DNA of 64,000 nt from Ustilago trichophora (taxonomy: Eukaryota; Basidiomycota; Ustilaginomycetes; Ustilaginales; Ustilaginaceae), in assembly GCA_900323505.1 (NCBI GenBank), contig OOIN01000037.1, positions 1-64,000 on the forward strand, in the 5' to 3' direction. Under the pieces are notes generated by a model that was given only the letters and a program-made list of their open reading frames with translations, made no database searches and had not been told where the DNA came from. Shown here piece by piece: positions 10,401 through 20,376 of this stretch (the first letter of the stretch is position 1; each line of letters begins with the position of its first letter). The translations under genes were made by a program, and so were the position numbers.

Positions 10401-10805
10401 GAAGAGCCCGAACTTCAGCCTGCTTTCGCCCCTGCTTCGTACTCGAACGTCGGATTCACTCGTTTTCAACAATCAGCCGTACCAGCCATGCAGGAGGAAG
10501 AGAGGCAGCAAAAGAAGCTCGGTCGCTTCTTCCCGTCGTCTAGCAGCTCATCGTCTTGGAATGGTGGAGATAGTCAAGGTTCGGTTCAGCGCTGGTTGAA
10601 GCCAAGATCGGAAGAGGAAAAGGAAAAGGACTGGGCCAAGTACAAGGAAGAGCTGACCAAGGTGATCAAGAAACGTCATAGGGAGGCGGCGAGAAAGCAT
10701 AAGCGTAACTTTAAGAGTATGCCTCAGCAAAACGCGGCCGGTGCGAGCGTTGGTGGTGGTGGTGGCGGCGGCGGAGGTGCTCTTGCGACAGTCAGCCGGG
10801 GTTGA
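7453..10805 (+). CDS. Rrp17/Nol12-like domain joined to Nop8/Nol8-like RRM protein (ribosome biogenesis)
   Basis: Proposed exons are 7453-7930 and 8149-10805 (donor GTGCGT, acceptor CTACAG), giving about 1044 residues. Exon 1 begins MSQKRR and carries the Nol12/Rrp17 signature FDEKARAEYLTGFRKRK at about residues 17-33, a long basic helix, and later HTHVVVESFDPEQ. Exon 2 opens with an RRM (KRLHISGL to LRIGEAKPDYQERL, about 177-258), then the Nol8/Nop8-type WGWKR region, a long acidic Ser-rich middle and a basic helical end (KKRHREAARKHKRNFKSMP). Both families act in the nucleolus on pre-60S particles. The exon-2 frame has no ATG before its RRM, so it needs an upstream exon. Every plausible donor in the same phase (7931, 7955, 7992) fuses the two. 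A separate Rrp17 product through a phase-0 donor ending at about 8248 remains possible. Confidence 0.75.
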
Positions 10806-11235
10806 TTCGATTCTCTATTTTAGGCGATGGATAGCCAAAAGTTCTTAGATCCTTCCTGATTCGCGACCGTGCTCAGTTTGTGAAAGTCGTTTCAGCCTCA
10901 AGGACAAGTCGCTGGCTGAAGATGGAGTGGAGAGATGCGAGTGTATTAAAGGTGGGAGATGTGAGAATGTAAGGGGCGTAGGTGGGAATACAGTGTATGG
11001 AGTCGGAGGTATAGGTGTGCTATGAAAGGGGAATAAGAATGAAGATATGGGGGAAGGGGGAAAGGGGTAAGTCCGGATCCTATCTTCGAGACCGGCTCGA
11101 AGACACCTTCTTTTTTCTTTTTTTTTTTCGAGCAAGCCAGCTGCTTTCCTTTGTGAGATGAGGATGCGCGGTCGTTCGACACGGTTCAGCAGAGCCAGTC
11201 TGCTCGTGAGCCATGGAGACCAGTCGATACCACTC
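10806..11235. other. Intergenic, convergent 3' ends
   Basis: Tail-to-tail spacer between the Rrp17/Nop8 gene and the LPMO. It is purine-rich on plus, with a T-tract at about 11110-11130. No gene seen. Confidence 0.7.
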
Positions 11236-12168
11236 TCAAGGCTGCCTCTTGCGCTGGAACTGCATCTTTTGTCGATGATAGTCACCACGAGCGGCAAGGA
11301 TGGAGCCAGAGGGAGCACGACGACGCTTCATACGGCAGGCTGCGCCCTTGGCTGCGTTGTTCTTGTGGTTGGTCGAAGAAGTGGAGGCGCTAGAATTGCC
11401 AGAGCTGCCAGAATCGGAGGCAGTGGTCGAAGTGTAGCTCGAAGAAGCGGAGCTGGAACCTGCCGAAGAGGACGCATTTCCGCCAGCGTTGGTGGCAGAA
11501 GAGGCCGAGTTGGTGGAAGAAGTGTTTGCTTCGCTACTGCCACTGTTGCTGCTCTTTCCACCAAAGTCGAGGTCGATGCACTGGTAGAAGGCGTTGACCG
11601 TGTTGTCGACGGTCCAAACGGCGTAAACGACGTGGTGGCCCGAGCGCGAGGGCATGTTCTTGGAAAGATCGTGGTTCATGGTGCGGGCGGGGGCTTTGCC
11701 GTTCATGGGGACAACGAGGAAAGGGTTGGACTCGAAGTCGCTGGCAGTCAGAGCTCGGTTGGTGGTCGAGTCCCAATCGGGCTTGGTGATGTAATACTTG
11801 AAGTCGGTGGTGGCGTGTTGGGCGGTGAAAGTCCAAGAGAAGGATTGAACGTCGCTGGCTTTGGTGGTGGGCCAAAGCTTGGCACCTTGACGATCGAGCT
11901 CGGAGAACTGGCTCAGACCGGCTGAGCAGAGCTTGCCGTCGCTGTTGCGTGCAAAAGGGAGACCTTTGGGAGCTTCGACCGACTGAGGTTCGTACTGGAT
12001 TTCGCCGCAGTTTTGAGCTTGACCTTGGTTGCACATGTAAGCGCGAGAACCGGGATAGTTGACGTAGCCGTGGGCATCGACCAAACCGATGAGGAGATGG
12101 GAAAGAGTCGCGACCAGCGCGACGAGCTGGAAGAGGGAGAGAGACGAGGCCGAGATGCGGAAAGACAT
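11236..12168 (-). CDS. Secreted AA10 (CBM33-type) lytic polysaccharide monooxygenase
   Basis: 310 residues. The signal peptide (about 1-32) ends in VDA, so the mature protein starts with His33, as an LPMO needs for its copper histidine brace. The second brace histidine is His118 in TFTAQHATTDFKYY, and Phe194 in NAFYQ is the usual axial aromatic. HGYVNYPGSR, CGEIQYEPQSVE, YYITKPDWD and SGHHVVYAVW are textbook AA10 blocks. After about residue 204 comes a Ser/Thr/Asn-rich linker and a basic tail with no second carbohydrate-binding module and no clear GPI signal. AA10 enzymes oxidatively cleave chitin or cellulose. A single AA10 is known in Ustilago maydis, reported to act on fungal cell-wall chitin. 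The family is mainly bacterial, so a transfer origin is likely. The start is the ATG just before the hydrophobic segment; an open frame further upstream is untranslated leader. Confidence 0.93.
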   Translation of the reverse strand: MSFRISASSLSLFQLVALVATLSHLLIGLVDAHGYVNYPGSRAYMCNQGQAQNCGEIQYEPQSVEAPKGLPFARNSDGKLCSAGLSQFSELDRQGAKLWPTTKASDVQSFSWTFTAQHATTDFKYYITKPDWDSTTNRALTASDFESNPFLVVPMNGKAPARTMNHDLSKNMPSRSGHHVVYAVWTVDNTVNAFYQCIDLDFGGKSSNSGSSEANTSSTNSASSATNAGGNASSSAGSSSASSSYTSTTASDSGSSGNSSASTSSTNHKNNAAKGAACRMKRRRAPSGSILAARGDYHRQKMQFQRKRQP

Positions 12169-12297
12169 GCTTGCTGAAGGTGACCGGTGGTAAAGAGAGA
12201 GAATAGAAGGAATAAAAGGGGACCAGCCCGTATCGAAATGAAGAGGTGAATGGAAATTGAAATCGAGATGGTGGAGGAGAGGAAAGGAAAGGGAAGC

Positions 12298-12334
<37 letters not shown>
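12298..12334. repeat. (GAT)n microsatellite in LPMO upstream region
   Basis: About twelve GAT units lie 130-166 bp upstream of the LPMO ATG. Confidence 0.9.
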
Positions 12335-12336
<2 letters not shown>

Positions 12337-13232
12337 GAAGAAAGAGTAAAGTGAGACAGGCCAGCCTGCGTGGTTTGGATTTGTGACGGGAAAGGAAGGA
12401 AAGCGGATGGGAGTCCGATGGATGATGCAGCAATATCGGAAAGCCAAGGCCAGGAAGGGAGCGAGTTTTGAACCCTGCAGCCTCGAGTGCATACAATCAC
12501 TTTGTCGCTCCACAATACACTGCTGCGTCCGCCAAGCACTTTGTCTCTCTTCCTCCTCTGTTGGAGTGATTGTCGGAACACACTCCAAACTATATGCCAG
12601 CAAGCTCACACGATGTGATGATTGGTTCGTGATATCGCAGTTTCGGGGTGCTTTCCGACCACGACGGATCAGAATGGGCAAGATCGTCACGAGTCAGTCA
12701 GAGAATTGACAGAGGGAGGCATGAGCATGTGTGTCAGTGACATCGGAAAGGCCGTGACAGATGTGGAAAGCGACAGGGGTAAGACAGAGCAACACCGGCG
12801 GCGCCAGAGACACCAAGAGGTCTTGCAGGGCTTTTTCTGCTTCGGGATGAGGAGTGAGGAGCAGAGGGAGATACTAGAGAGAGGAGAGAAGCGAGCCTCT
12901 TCTCCTGTCAGCTCGGATGGACGAAACTTTCCTGCTTGAGTTGTTGTGACTCTTTCGCTGGCATAACTTTTCCTTCGATCTGCGCTTCCGATTGGCGTTT
13001 GGACTGTCCGAACCTTGTCTGTTGTCAAATGACATGGTCGCAGACACACACACACACAAAGGTTTGTGACGTGAAATGAACTACTTTGTTTCCCTTTGAC
13101 CCTCGGCATCATCGACAAACGCCACAAAAATCCACAAACGGATCTGCAACGCTCCCGTGTTCGCTTCATTCTATGATCACTCTCGGATACGATGTAATCA
13201 CCACCCTCTTCTTTGATTCGAGTGGCAATCAC

Positions 13233-13233
13233 A

Positions 13234-13268
<35 letters not shown>

Positions 13269-13309
13269 CGGGTCGATGTGATGTGATGTGATGTGATGTG
13301 ATATGATGT
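13233..13309. repeat. (GAT)n followed by (GATGT)n microsatellites
   Basis: A trinucleotide tract (13233-13268) passes through a short spacer into a pentanucleotide tract (13274-13309). Both probably derive from the same slippage-prone site. Confidence 0.85.
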
Positions 13310-14220
13310 GCTGTTGCCAAGCGATAGATCACACAGTTTGCTGGCCTCGGCTAACTATCCATGTGACAGCTGGAAAATGAAGGCTGCGAGACCCTTTGTT
13401 CAAAAAGACACGACGCGCGCCTGTCGTGTCGAGTTTTCCAGGCACGAGAGCAGTCTCTCCTCTCTTCTCTCTCTGTCTCCTCTCTCTTTTGACAGGGATG
13501 GAATTCAAGCTCGCATGAGAGAGACACCTGCAGCATGTATGCATCTCAACACCGAAGCTGCAGTTCTTGCTCCCTCTCTCTCTCTCTCTTTGCCGCAGCT
13601 TTTTCGCCACTTCCTGGCAGCTCTGCTTTGACGATGCTTGTCCGCGACGACTTGACATACACTAGATACTAACTAGTTCCTTGGCATTCCCACGCTTTCG
13701 GAACACTTTTATCTCATACAAGCATTCATTCACTTTGACCAATCCATTCATCGGGCTAGTCCGTTATACAGGCTGACTCAGCTCCAGAAAACTCCAGTGA
13801 TCAAGATGACGACAGGTTGTAAGACGGCGCAGAGGGCCGAGCTTGGCTGAACAAAGGATGTTTTGTGATTTGACACGCCAGTTGAACATGCAGTGGTTTT
13901 CTTTCGAGTCAATCCGTTGCTACGGATGCACCCGATCTGGCACTCACCCGATTCGCTCAGCAGTTCAAACGAGCAACACCATCTCTGAAGAAAGGCTCAC
14001 ACGATTGCAACGGCACTCGCAGCGATCTAAAAAATTGGTGCTACCCAAGCAAGCTCAACGATCGTCTCACTCGAAAGTTCGGTTGCTATGACAATCCAAT
14101 TGGCCATGGCCATGACGGCGTAAGACGATATGTTACCGACGACGACAATTTTGGGAATGTGTACATTTACACAACCATAACATCATAGGATCGACGAGAC
14201 AAGATGTCGGTGACACACAC

Positions 14221-14237
14221 CTACTTGCTATCACGTT

Positions 14238-14300
<63 letters not shown>

Positions 14301-14778
14301 CAGTAGCAGCGCTGGCGGCATTGTTCGACTTCCACTCTTGAACCGCCTTATCCGCCACTCTGAACGCCTCCATTCCAGCTGGCATCCCCACATACGTTGC
14401 CACTTGGAGCAGGCATTCTTGAACCTCGATCTCGGTGACGCCATTGTTGAGCGCTCCTCGAATGTGCGTTCCCAGCTCGGTCGACTTTCCCAGAGCGGCA
14501 AGCATGCCAATGTTGAGGATACTTCGATCTCGTCTTGCCAGCCCGGGACGCGACCAAATGCCACCCCATGCGTATTCTGTAGCTAGCTCTTGCATGGGCA
14601 TCGTGAACTCGCTCGCATTTGCCAAGCTACGATTCACGTATTCTTCGCCCACGACCTCTCGACGGATTGCATCTCCGGTTGCGTGCAGACTTTGATGCAG
14701 TTGGTCCCATTCGGCCGATCGACCCTGTCCAGAAAAAGTGCCAGTTTGGCCAACGTTGGAGGTATTGGTGCCAGACAT
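14221..14778 (-). CDS. Carboxymuconolactone decarboxylase family protein (PcaC-like)
   Basis: 185 residues from the ATG at 14778; the frame is open further upstream but has no ATG there. EYVNRSLANASEF, YAWGGIWSRPGL, RDRSILNIGMLAALG and THIRGALNNGVTEIEVQECL closely follow bacterial 4-carboxymuconolactone decarboxylase, including the conserved His of the THIRGA block. That enzyme converts 4-carboxymuconolactone to the enol-lactone in the protocatechuate branch of the beta-ketoadipate pathway. The protein ends in a pure alanine run of about 20 residues coded by a trinucleotide tract, then KRDSK. It lies 249 bp downstream of a same-strand O-methyltransferase gene. Family membership is clear. The exact substrate is not, as CMD/AhpD-like proteins vary. 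Confidence 0.85.
14241..14303. repeat. Trinucleotide tract coding polyalanine
   Basis: About 20 CAG units on plus read as GCT/GCA-type alanine codons in the decarboxylase C-terminus on minus. The tract is in frame, so length changes would alter only the alanine tail. Confidence 0.9.
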
Positions 14779-15027
14779 GTTGTCCACTTTTGTGATATTT
14801 GGTGGTAGCTGTCCAAGGTTCCTTTTCACACAAATGAGAAGAGTTCAACAACCAGAGAAGGCGGCAACTCGGCATACACGAACAGCCGGCTACAAAACGC
14901 GGTTTTAGACGGCTCAAGTCGAATTCAACCGCAATACAGAGACAAAACGCACAGGCCGCATCGAATTGAGACTCTCAAAAGCCAACTTGACACACAGGAA
15001 ACAGAAACAAGGTTTTGAAAATCCAAG

Positions 15028-15863
15028 CTAAGCAACAACTCGAGTGGCCATACCAAGACCATTCTTGAACGGCAAGGCGACAATGTACCAGCCCTTGGAC
15101 TCGAGATACTCGCGGAATTTGGCATAGGTGCCGATCTGGATACCAGTGAGCCAGTTGTCGATGAACAGCACTGCATCTTGCTTGAGCGACGACTCGAGCA
15201 ATTTGAACGTTGGCAGTGCCACTACAGATTGACCGAGCAGCAAGGAAATGGATAATAGATAGTCAGAACTATCATCGAATAAGAAAGGCAATCATCGGGG
15301 TCTTTGGATCAAGTGTGATACCCACTCTCTGCCCAAATGTCGAAAAGGACGGCATCGAGACTGTCCTTTTCGATATTGGCCTTCTCGGTCAGCTCGAAGA
15401 TGTCACCTCTCAACATGGTGAAGCCGGGGATGTCCTTGGTACCTTTGGGCAGCTTCATGGCCTGAGCCAAATTTTCGATCGCAGCATCTGCTTTGTGGTC
15501 TTCCTTCTCTGTCCCCCACACCATCGCCGGTGGTCCAACTTGGTCCGCTTTAGCCTGAGCAGCTTGCGATGCGAGCAAAAGATAAATAGTCGAAACACCA
15601 TACGAGGTACCCGCCTCAAAGATCCTCCTGGCGCTCTTGTTGCAAAGCACAGCATAGATCAGTTCGGACTTGTCCTGTTCGAGCGCGATCATCTTATCCC
15701 TATACATGCTGAAGTCACGCTTCTGGACATTCTGCCCGTTGAGCGAAGAGATACCGGTGCCTTGGGCATCCTGCTGTTCCGAGAGCTCGTGAAGTTCGGT
15801 CACGAGCTGTGCCACCTCGGGGTGTTGACGATAGAGGATGGTGTTTTTGTAAGACTCGGACAT
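15028..15863 (-). CDS. SAM-dependent O-methyltransferase-like protein
   Basis: Two exons, 15326-15863 and 15028-15221, separated by a 104-nt intron (donor GTGGGT, acceptor TGTAG); the join gives DIWAE-M-ALPTFKLLE and 243 residues in total. Motif I is IFEAGTSYGVSTIYLL (about residues 80-95), the usual E/DxGxxxGxxT SAM-binding loop. DAVLFDIWAEM-ALP is the motif IV region, and AVLFIDNW follows. The layout fits class I small-molecule O-methyltransferases related to the CCoAOMT/tRNA-type Rossmann group. Substrate unknown. The start is the first ATG, with a TATA-like box about 90 bp upstream. It is divergent from an MFS transporter (441 bp between starts) and precedes the decarboxylase on the same strand. 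Co-function of the three is inference from position. Confidence 0.8.
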
Positions 15864-15950
15864 GGTCGTTGTGCTTTTTAGCTGATCGGCAAATCAAGGT
15901 GATGATGGTAGGATGGCAGGATGACAAAACGTTGGTTCAACCTCAAGACC

Positions 15951-15957
15951 TTTTATA
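15951..15957 (-). promoter_or_regulatory. TATA-like box of the O-methyltransferase gene
   Basis: TATAAAA on the minus strand lies 88-94 bp upstream of the ATG at 15863, in the spacer shared with the divergent transporter gene. Position and sequence fit a TATA box; no other data. Confidence 0.45.
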
Positions 15958-16303
15958 TCCTCGAAGCTCGAAGCATGTTGGACTCTGACCGTCGCGACAT
16001 GATCGGACCTTGAAGCTTAGCTTCCAGTGTGGGGTAAAAGATCGTACAAGATGGAAACATGTTGATCCGCTCCTTGATTCATCCGGACAGCCGTCGGGTT
16101 CGGCATTTTGACCGCTGAATTGGCCGCTGCTTTCGCCGAAAAATGGTCCCACGCGGGAATCTTTTTCTTCTTGCGACCCTGAACACAACATGTGTAACCT
16201 TTGGAACGACACCTTTGCACACCTTACACCGTGGACTCGATACCGCTACTGTTAGCGCCACCATCTTTTGCATTTGTTTGCGGTGACCAAGACAAACCAA
16301 ACA

Positions 16304-18095
16304 ATGTCGCTCCAGCCTGTAGCAGGTTCGAGCGCTGGTGGTCTGGCTGGTAGCAGTAGCAGCTCGTCCAATCGACTTGAACAGCGTCGACCTTCCCGAT
16401 CTTGCTCCATCGCCGACGTTTCTGATGCTGACGACTTTCGTGCCAGGCTAAGTTCCATTTCGCAGCATCAGTACAACTCTACTTCCCGAGCCATCGTCGA
16501 AGATGACCAAGACGAGTTTCAAGACAAGCCGCACGATAGCAAAGCTACGAGTGATGATGAAACACCTTCTACCCCACCCATCCTCACCTCCACCTATCCA
16601 CCCCCAGCAGTGGAGCAACGTCGAATTTCGACCGGCTCTACGATGCAATGCGATCTAGCACCGATTGATAGAGGTCCGGCAGCGATGCGATTCGTCTTGT
16701 GCGGTTTTGTCATCTGGTCCATGGTCTGGGGCGTCGCCTATTCATACGGAACTTTCCAAGACTACCACGAGAACAATCCCACCTCACCCTTCTACGCCAA
16801 CAGCTCTACCAGCATCTCTGCCGTTGGAACGCTCGTTATCGGATGTCAGCACTTTGTACCTCTTCTTCTTCGTGGCTTCCTCTCCACCTTTGCACACCTG
16901 CATCGCAAGATGGTTACCATCAGCCTGGTGCTGAGCGTGGGGTGCATTCTTATCGCATCGTTTGCGAAGGACATTGCGATGGTGATCGCGTTCCAGGGTG
17001 TGGGGTTTGGAGTGACCAGTGGGGTACTGCTGACCCCGGTGGTGCTGTATTTGGGGGAATGGTTTGATCGGAGGAGAGGTTTTGCAACGGGTGCGATTTT
17101 TATGGGTAGCGGTGTGGGGGGTGTGGTGTTTCCATTGGTGCTGAATGCGTTGCTGACGGAGATAGGGTGGGCGTGGACGATGAGGGTTTGGGCGTTGGCA
17201 CAGTTCGTGTTGAACGGTACTGCGTTGTACTTTGTTCGACCTAGACTTGCGGTCGTGCGGAAAACTTTGCCTCGTTCAAAAAAGCATCTTGTGCGCTCCC
17301 TACTACCAGGTGATCTAACGTCGTTGCTGAATCCTACCGCTCTTATCTACGTAAGACTCATACCTCTTCTTCCGAATCTTCAGATCTACAGTACAACTCA
17401 TCAACAAGCTCTTTTTCTCCTGAAACAGGTGCTAGTGATCTTGCTACAAGCCTTCGGATGGTACATAGTCTCGCTGTACATCTCTACATACACCACTGCA
17501 CTCGGATTCAACTCGACCATCTCGACTGGAATCCTATCCGCCTTTAATGCATCTGCCATCCTTGGATATCTCATCACTGGACCCGCCATTGACCGGGTAT
17601 GGTTCGTTTGGGGGATGGCGATATCTTGCGGTTTATGTGGCATTTTGGCATTGACCTTGTTTGGTTTTGCAGACTCTTTATCGCTTCTTTTGATCTTTAC
17701 CCTTACTTTCGGGGCTGCTGTACGTATGTCGTTGTTTTTTTTTATCTTTTTTCAACTTGTTTGGGTACTAACCTCTTCTCTTCTCTTTGGTTGAGGCGGG
17801 AATGCAGGGAGGTGGATTCGGATGTTACCTAACCCCGATAGCACGCGATGTAGCATTGGTTAGCAAATCAGACAACTCGCTCCAATTGCTTGCTTGGATG
17901 TTCATCCGCGGTATAGCTGCCATCACTGGCCCCCTAATCGGTTCTGCACTTTACCGTCCCAACATAGCAAATTCCAAAGATCAATACGGTATCAACGGCT
18001 TTAAAGATGTAATCCTCTTCGTAGGCGTCTCAATGTGTCTGGCTTCCATTGCTGCTATGGCGGCTTTTGTCGCGAGGAAATACGTCAGACCCTAA
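16304..18095 (+). CDS. MFS transporter, monocarboxylate-permease (MCT/Mch) type
   Basis: Three exons: 16304-17350, 17429-17719 and 17808-18095 (introns of 78 and 88 nt; donors GTAAGA and GTACGT, branch ACTAAC in the second), giving 541 residues. A hydrophilic Ser-rich N-terminus of about 135 residues precedes the membrane part. WSMVWGVAYSYGTFQDY opens TM1. GEWFDRRRGFATGAIFMGSGVGG is the loop and helix typical of SLC16-like permeases, and GGGFGCYLTPIARDV and a final helix lie in exon 3. The first intron is a multiple of three, so it hides in an open frame. The acceptor of intron 2 could also be 18 bp upstream (TTGAG). Likely at the plasma or vacuolar membrane. Substrate unknown; a carboxylate would suit the neighbouring decarboxylase, but that is a guess. 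Confidence 0.85.
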
Positions 18096-18155
18096 ACATC
18101 ACTCTTTCAAAAGTGTAGCTTATAAACATAGACAAACGTTCACCCTTCAAGTTAG

Positions 18156-20048
18156 CTAGTCATCCTGCGAATCAAAATCCCTCCTCACCAGAGCTTCGAC
18201 AATCAACCTCGCCTTTACACCATCATCGCTCCCATACTTTCCAAGGGTACGTGCAGCTCTCTCGGAGAGCACACCAAAAGCGGACATGACATTTTCATAT
18301 CCCGTACACGCCGCTTTTGAAGAGACCGCTTCAATCGCAGGCGAAGCGGTCGGTGAACAACTGACAGACCTAGTCAACCGCACCGTGGTGGTGGTGGAGG
18401 ATGTCTTGCGAGCACGTGCACGTGCCCGTGCCGTTTTGGGCTGGATAGTGTCGGCTACAAGCGTCATCTTTGCCATCATCTTACGCTCCTCTGCTTCGAC
18501 ATGCGAAAGTGCTGTTTCGGCTGCTGCTGGTGGTAGTGGTGGTGATGGTGATGGTGATAAGGTGACGGCTTCTGCGGCTGCGGCTGCGGCTGCGGCACGA
18601 AGAATACGCTTCTCCTCTTTGGATGGTAGATAGACGATTTCTGACTGATCGCGTCCTTGGAGGATGTGCTTTTTGGCGCGAGTGGGTGCGGGTGCGGGTG
18701 CGGGTGCGGTGGATGGAAGATTCTTGGTGCTAGGGAGGCTGTTGGTTGGTTTGAGTAGAGGTCGGTTTGTTTGGACCGACCTGGTGATTTGTGCATCGTC
18801 GTCGGTGACGCTGAGGGTTGGGTCGAGGGCTGCTACGGAAGCGACGGCTGCATTGGATGTATCGCTGGTGAGGGGAGGTGGTATCGACGTGTGTTGTTCC
18901 GCAATATCGAAGCGATACAGACCCGCTGCACCACTCTGGAGCCAATGCGACCGGGTATGTTGGTCAATGTGGTGGGAGAGAATGTAAGGCTGCAAGGTGT
19001 GTTTGGCTTCGGTGGATGCGAGCGCGCGTAGACTGAGGTGAGATTCTGCCTCTGCCAGACGAGAAGTCGAAGGACGAGATTGCGCAGGCAAAGCGATTGA
19101 ATGAGCCTCGTCGTCAGCCATTGGAGTAGGGAGCTTTTCGAGCGCCAACACGCGCTGTACGTAACAATTTGCGCCCACTTGTGCGGCCATGAGGGAAAGA
19201 AGCTTGAGCGAATCCTTCATGGAATCCGGGTCGAGACCTATCAAAGATCCATCGTCGAGAACGCCAATCTCGTACACTGCGAGACCTGCGCCTTCGAGAA
19301 GTCTCCATTTGAGCTGGGTGACGAGACGATCGAAACGCTCTCTGGTTGGAGGGAGGATCTTGAGTTTGTATTCGAGATTGCCCTTCTGGTCGACCTCGGG
19401 AGCGATGGGACCGAATGCCGACGGGGGTGAAGCAGTATGAGCGTCGACATTGGTGTTGGACGCATTGCTGATGTGGGCTGCATGAAAGACGGGAGAATTG
19501 CGAGATCGAGAAGCCATGATGGGGTCCAGTCCAACACGTTGAAGTGGAGAAGACGAGTAGGGTACGGTCTCGGAAGCTCTTCGTAGAGCAGGATTGAGGA
19601 GGGGAGAGGCCGAGGTGTCGCGGCTGAGTCGCTGTGGGGAAGGGTCGAATGGTTCGCTAAGAGATGGAATCGCAGATATCTGTTGCGAGGCTGGCTGCGA
19701 GGAACTGGATTGATATGCATGGTTTGGATGATGATCTTGAAGCTGCTGATCGATGCTAACATCCATATCGAGCGAGAAGAAGCCGTCCGGCTCGTCGCTT
19801 ATATCTGAAATCGCATCGTCTCCGGACATGTTGAGCAAGTGAAGCGCCGGCAGCTGATGATCGCGATTCTCGTGATGCTTATCTGCACCAGAGCTCGTAA
19901 TGGTACCCAAATCGTCGCGGAAAGGATGGGTAGACGGTGGAGTAGGAGGAGCCGTAGTGGAAGCGCTGGTAGAGGCAGAAGTGGAAAGACGAGTAGACCA
20001 GGGCGAAGAAGGTATTCGCGGTGAAGGTGAGATTGCGTCTGCGAACAT
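18156..20048 (-). CDS. Protein with GTPBP1/2-type N-terminal domain but no GTPase domain
   Basis: Intronless frame of 630 residues, convergent with the transporter (60 bp between stops). Residues about 224-300 (EYKLKILPP, LVTQLKWRLLEG, YEIGVLDDGSLIGL, LMAAQVGA) match the segment that precedes the GTP-binding domain in GTPBP1/GTPBP2 proteins. In those proteins an elongation-factor-like GTPase follows. Here no GxxxxGKS/T, DxxG or NKxD motif is seen, and the rest is Ser/Pro/Ala-rich with an alanine run (about 495-503), a basic ArgAla repeat and a conserved-looking end (GVLSERAARTLGKYGSDDGVKARLIVEAL; motif abbreviated in parts: LGKYG, ARLIVEAL). Function unknown. It may be a GTPBP-derived regulator that lost its GTPase, or a separate fungal family using the same domain. 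Confidence 0.6.
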   Translation of the reverse strand: MFADAISPSPRIPSSPWSTRLSTSASTSASTTAPPTPPSTHPFRDDLGTITSSGADKHHENRDHQLPALHLLNMSGDDAISDISDEPDGFFSLDMDVSIDQQLQDHHPNHAYQSSSSQPASQQISAIPSLSEPFDPSPQRLSRDTSASPLLNPALRRASETVPYSSSPLQRVGLDPIMASRSRNSPVFHAAHISNASNTNVDAHTASPPSAFGPIAPEVDQKGNLEYKLKILPPTRERFDRLVTQLKWRLLEGAGLAVYEIGVLDDGSLIGLDPDSMKDSLKLLSLMAAQVGANCYVQRVLALEKLPTPMADDEAHSIALPAQSRPSTSRLAEAESHLSLRALASTEAKHTLQPYILSHHIDQHTRSHWLQSGAAGLYRFDIAEQHTSIPPPLTSDTSNAAVASVAALDPTLSVTDDDAQITRSVQTNRPLLKPTNSLPSTKNLPSTAPAPAPAPTRAKKHILQGRDQSEIVYLPSKEEKRILRAAAAAAAAEAVTLSPSPSPPLPPAAAETALSHVEAEERKMMAKMTLVADTIQPKTARARARARKTSSTTTTVRLTRSVSCSPTASPAIEAVSSKAACTGYENVMSAFGVLSERAARTLGKYGSDDGVKARLIVEALVRRDFDSQDD

Positions 20049-20376
20049 GATTGTATTGTGATGGATTTACTGAATGTGAGAGCGGTGCTATGTGGCGATG
20101 GTTGAGGTCAAAGGTAAAGATCGAGTCAGATGGTGTTGAAGAGTTAGTGTACGCCTGCAGGGTCCAGATGTTGCAATCGGGGAAAAAAACAACGATATCT
20201 CGATGCAAATCGGGTGTGCATCGAAGCTCGTCTCGCTCAGATCACCTCGGATTACAGTACAGTACTCACAAATCTGGTTGCGTGGCATCTCCTCCACTTG
20301 ACCCACCTTACTTACTACCATCATCCACTCACTCACTCACTCACCATCAACATCATCTTCAATCGATTTGCCCATC

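Larger units (their letters stand above)
12169..14220. other. Two-kilobase intergenic region, no gene seen
   Basis: Lies between the LPMO start and the decarboxylase stop. It holds microsatellites: (GAT)n at 12298-12334 in the LPMO leader, (GAT)n at 13233-13268, a (GATGT)n pentanucleotide at 13274-13309, and short CT and CA runs. Open frames here (for example 12687-13232 minus) show only low-complexity or unrelated translation. It probably includes the LPMO promoter. Confidence 0.6.

Noticed and set aside
12687..13232. 181-codon minus-strand frame between LPMO and decarboxylase
   Set aside because: Random-looking composition, crosses a CA run, and has no conserved motif.
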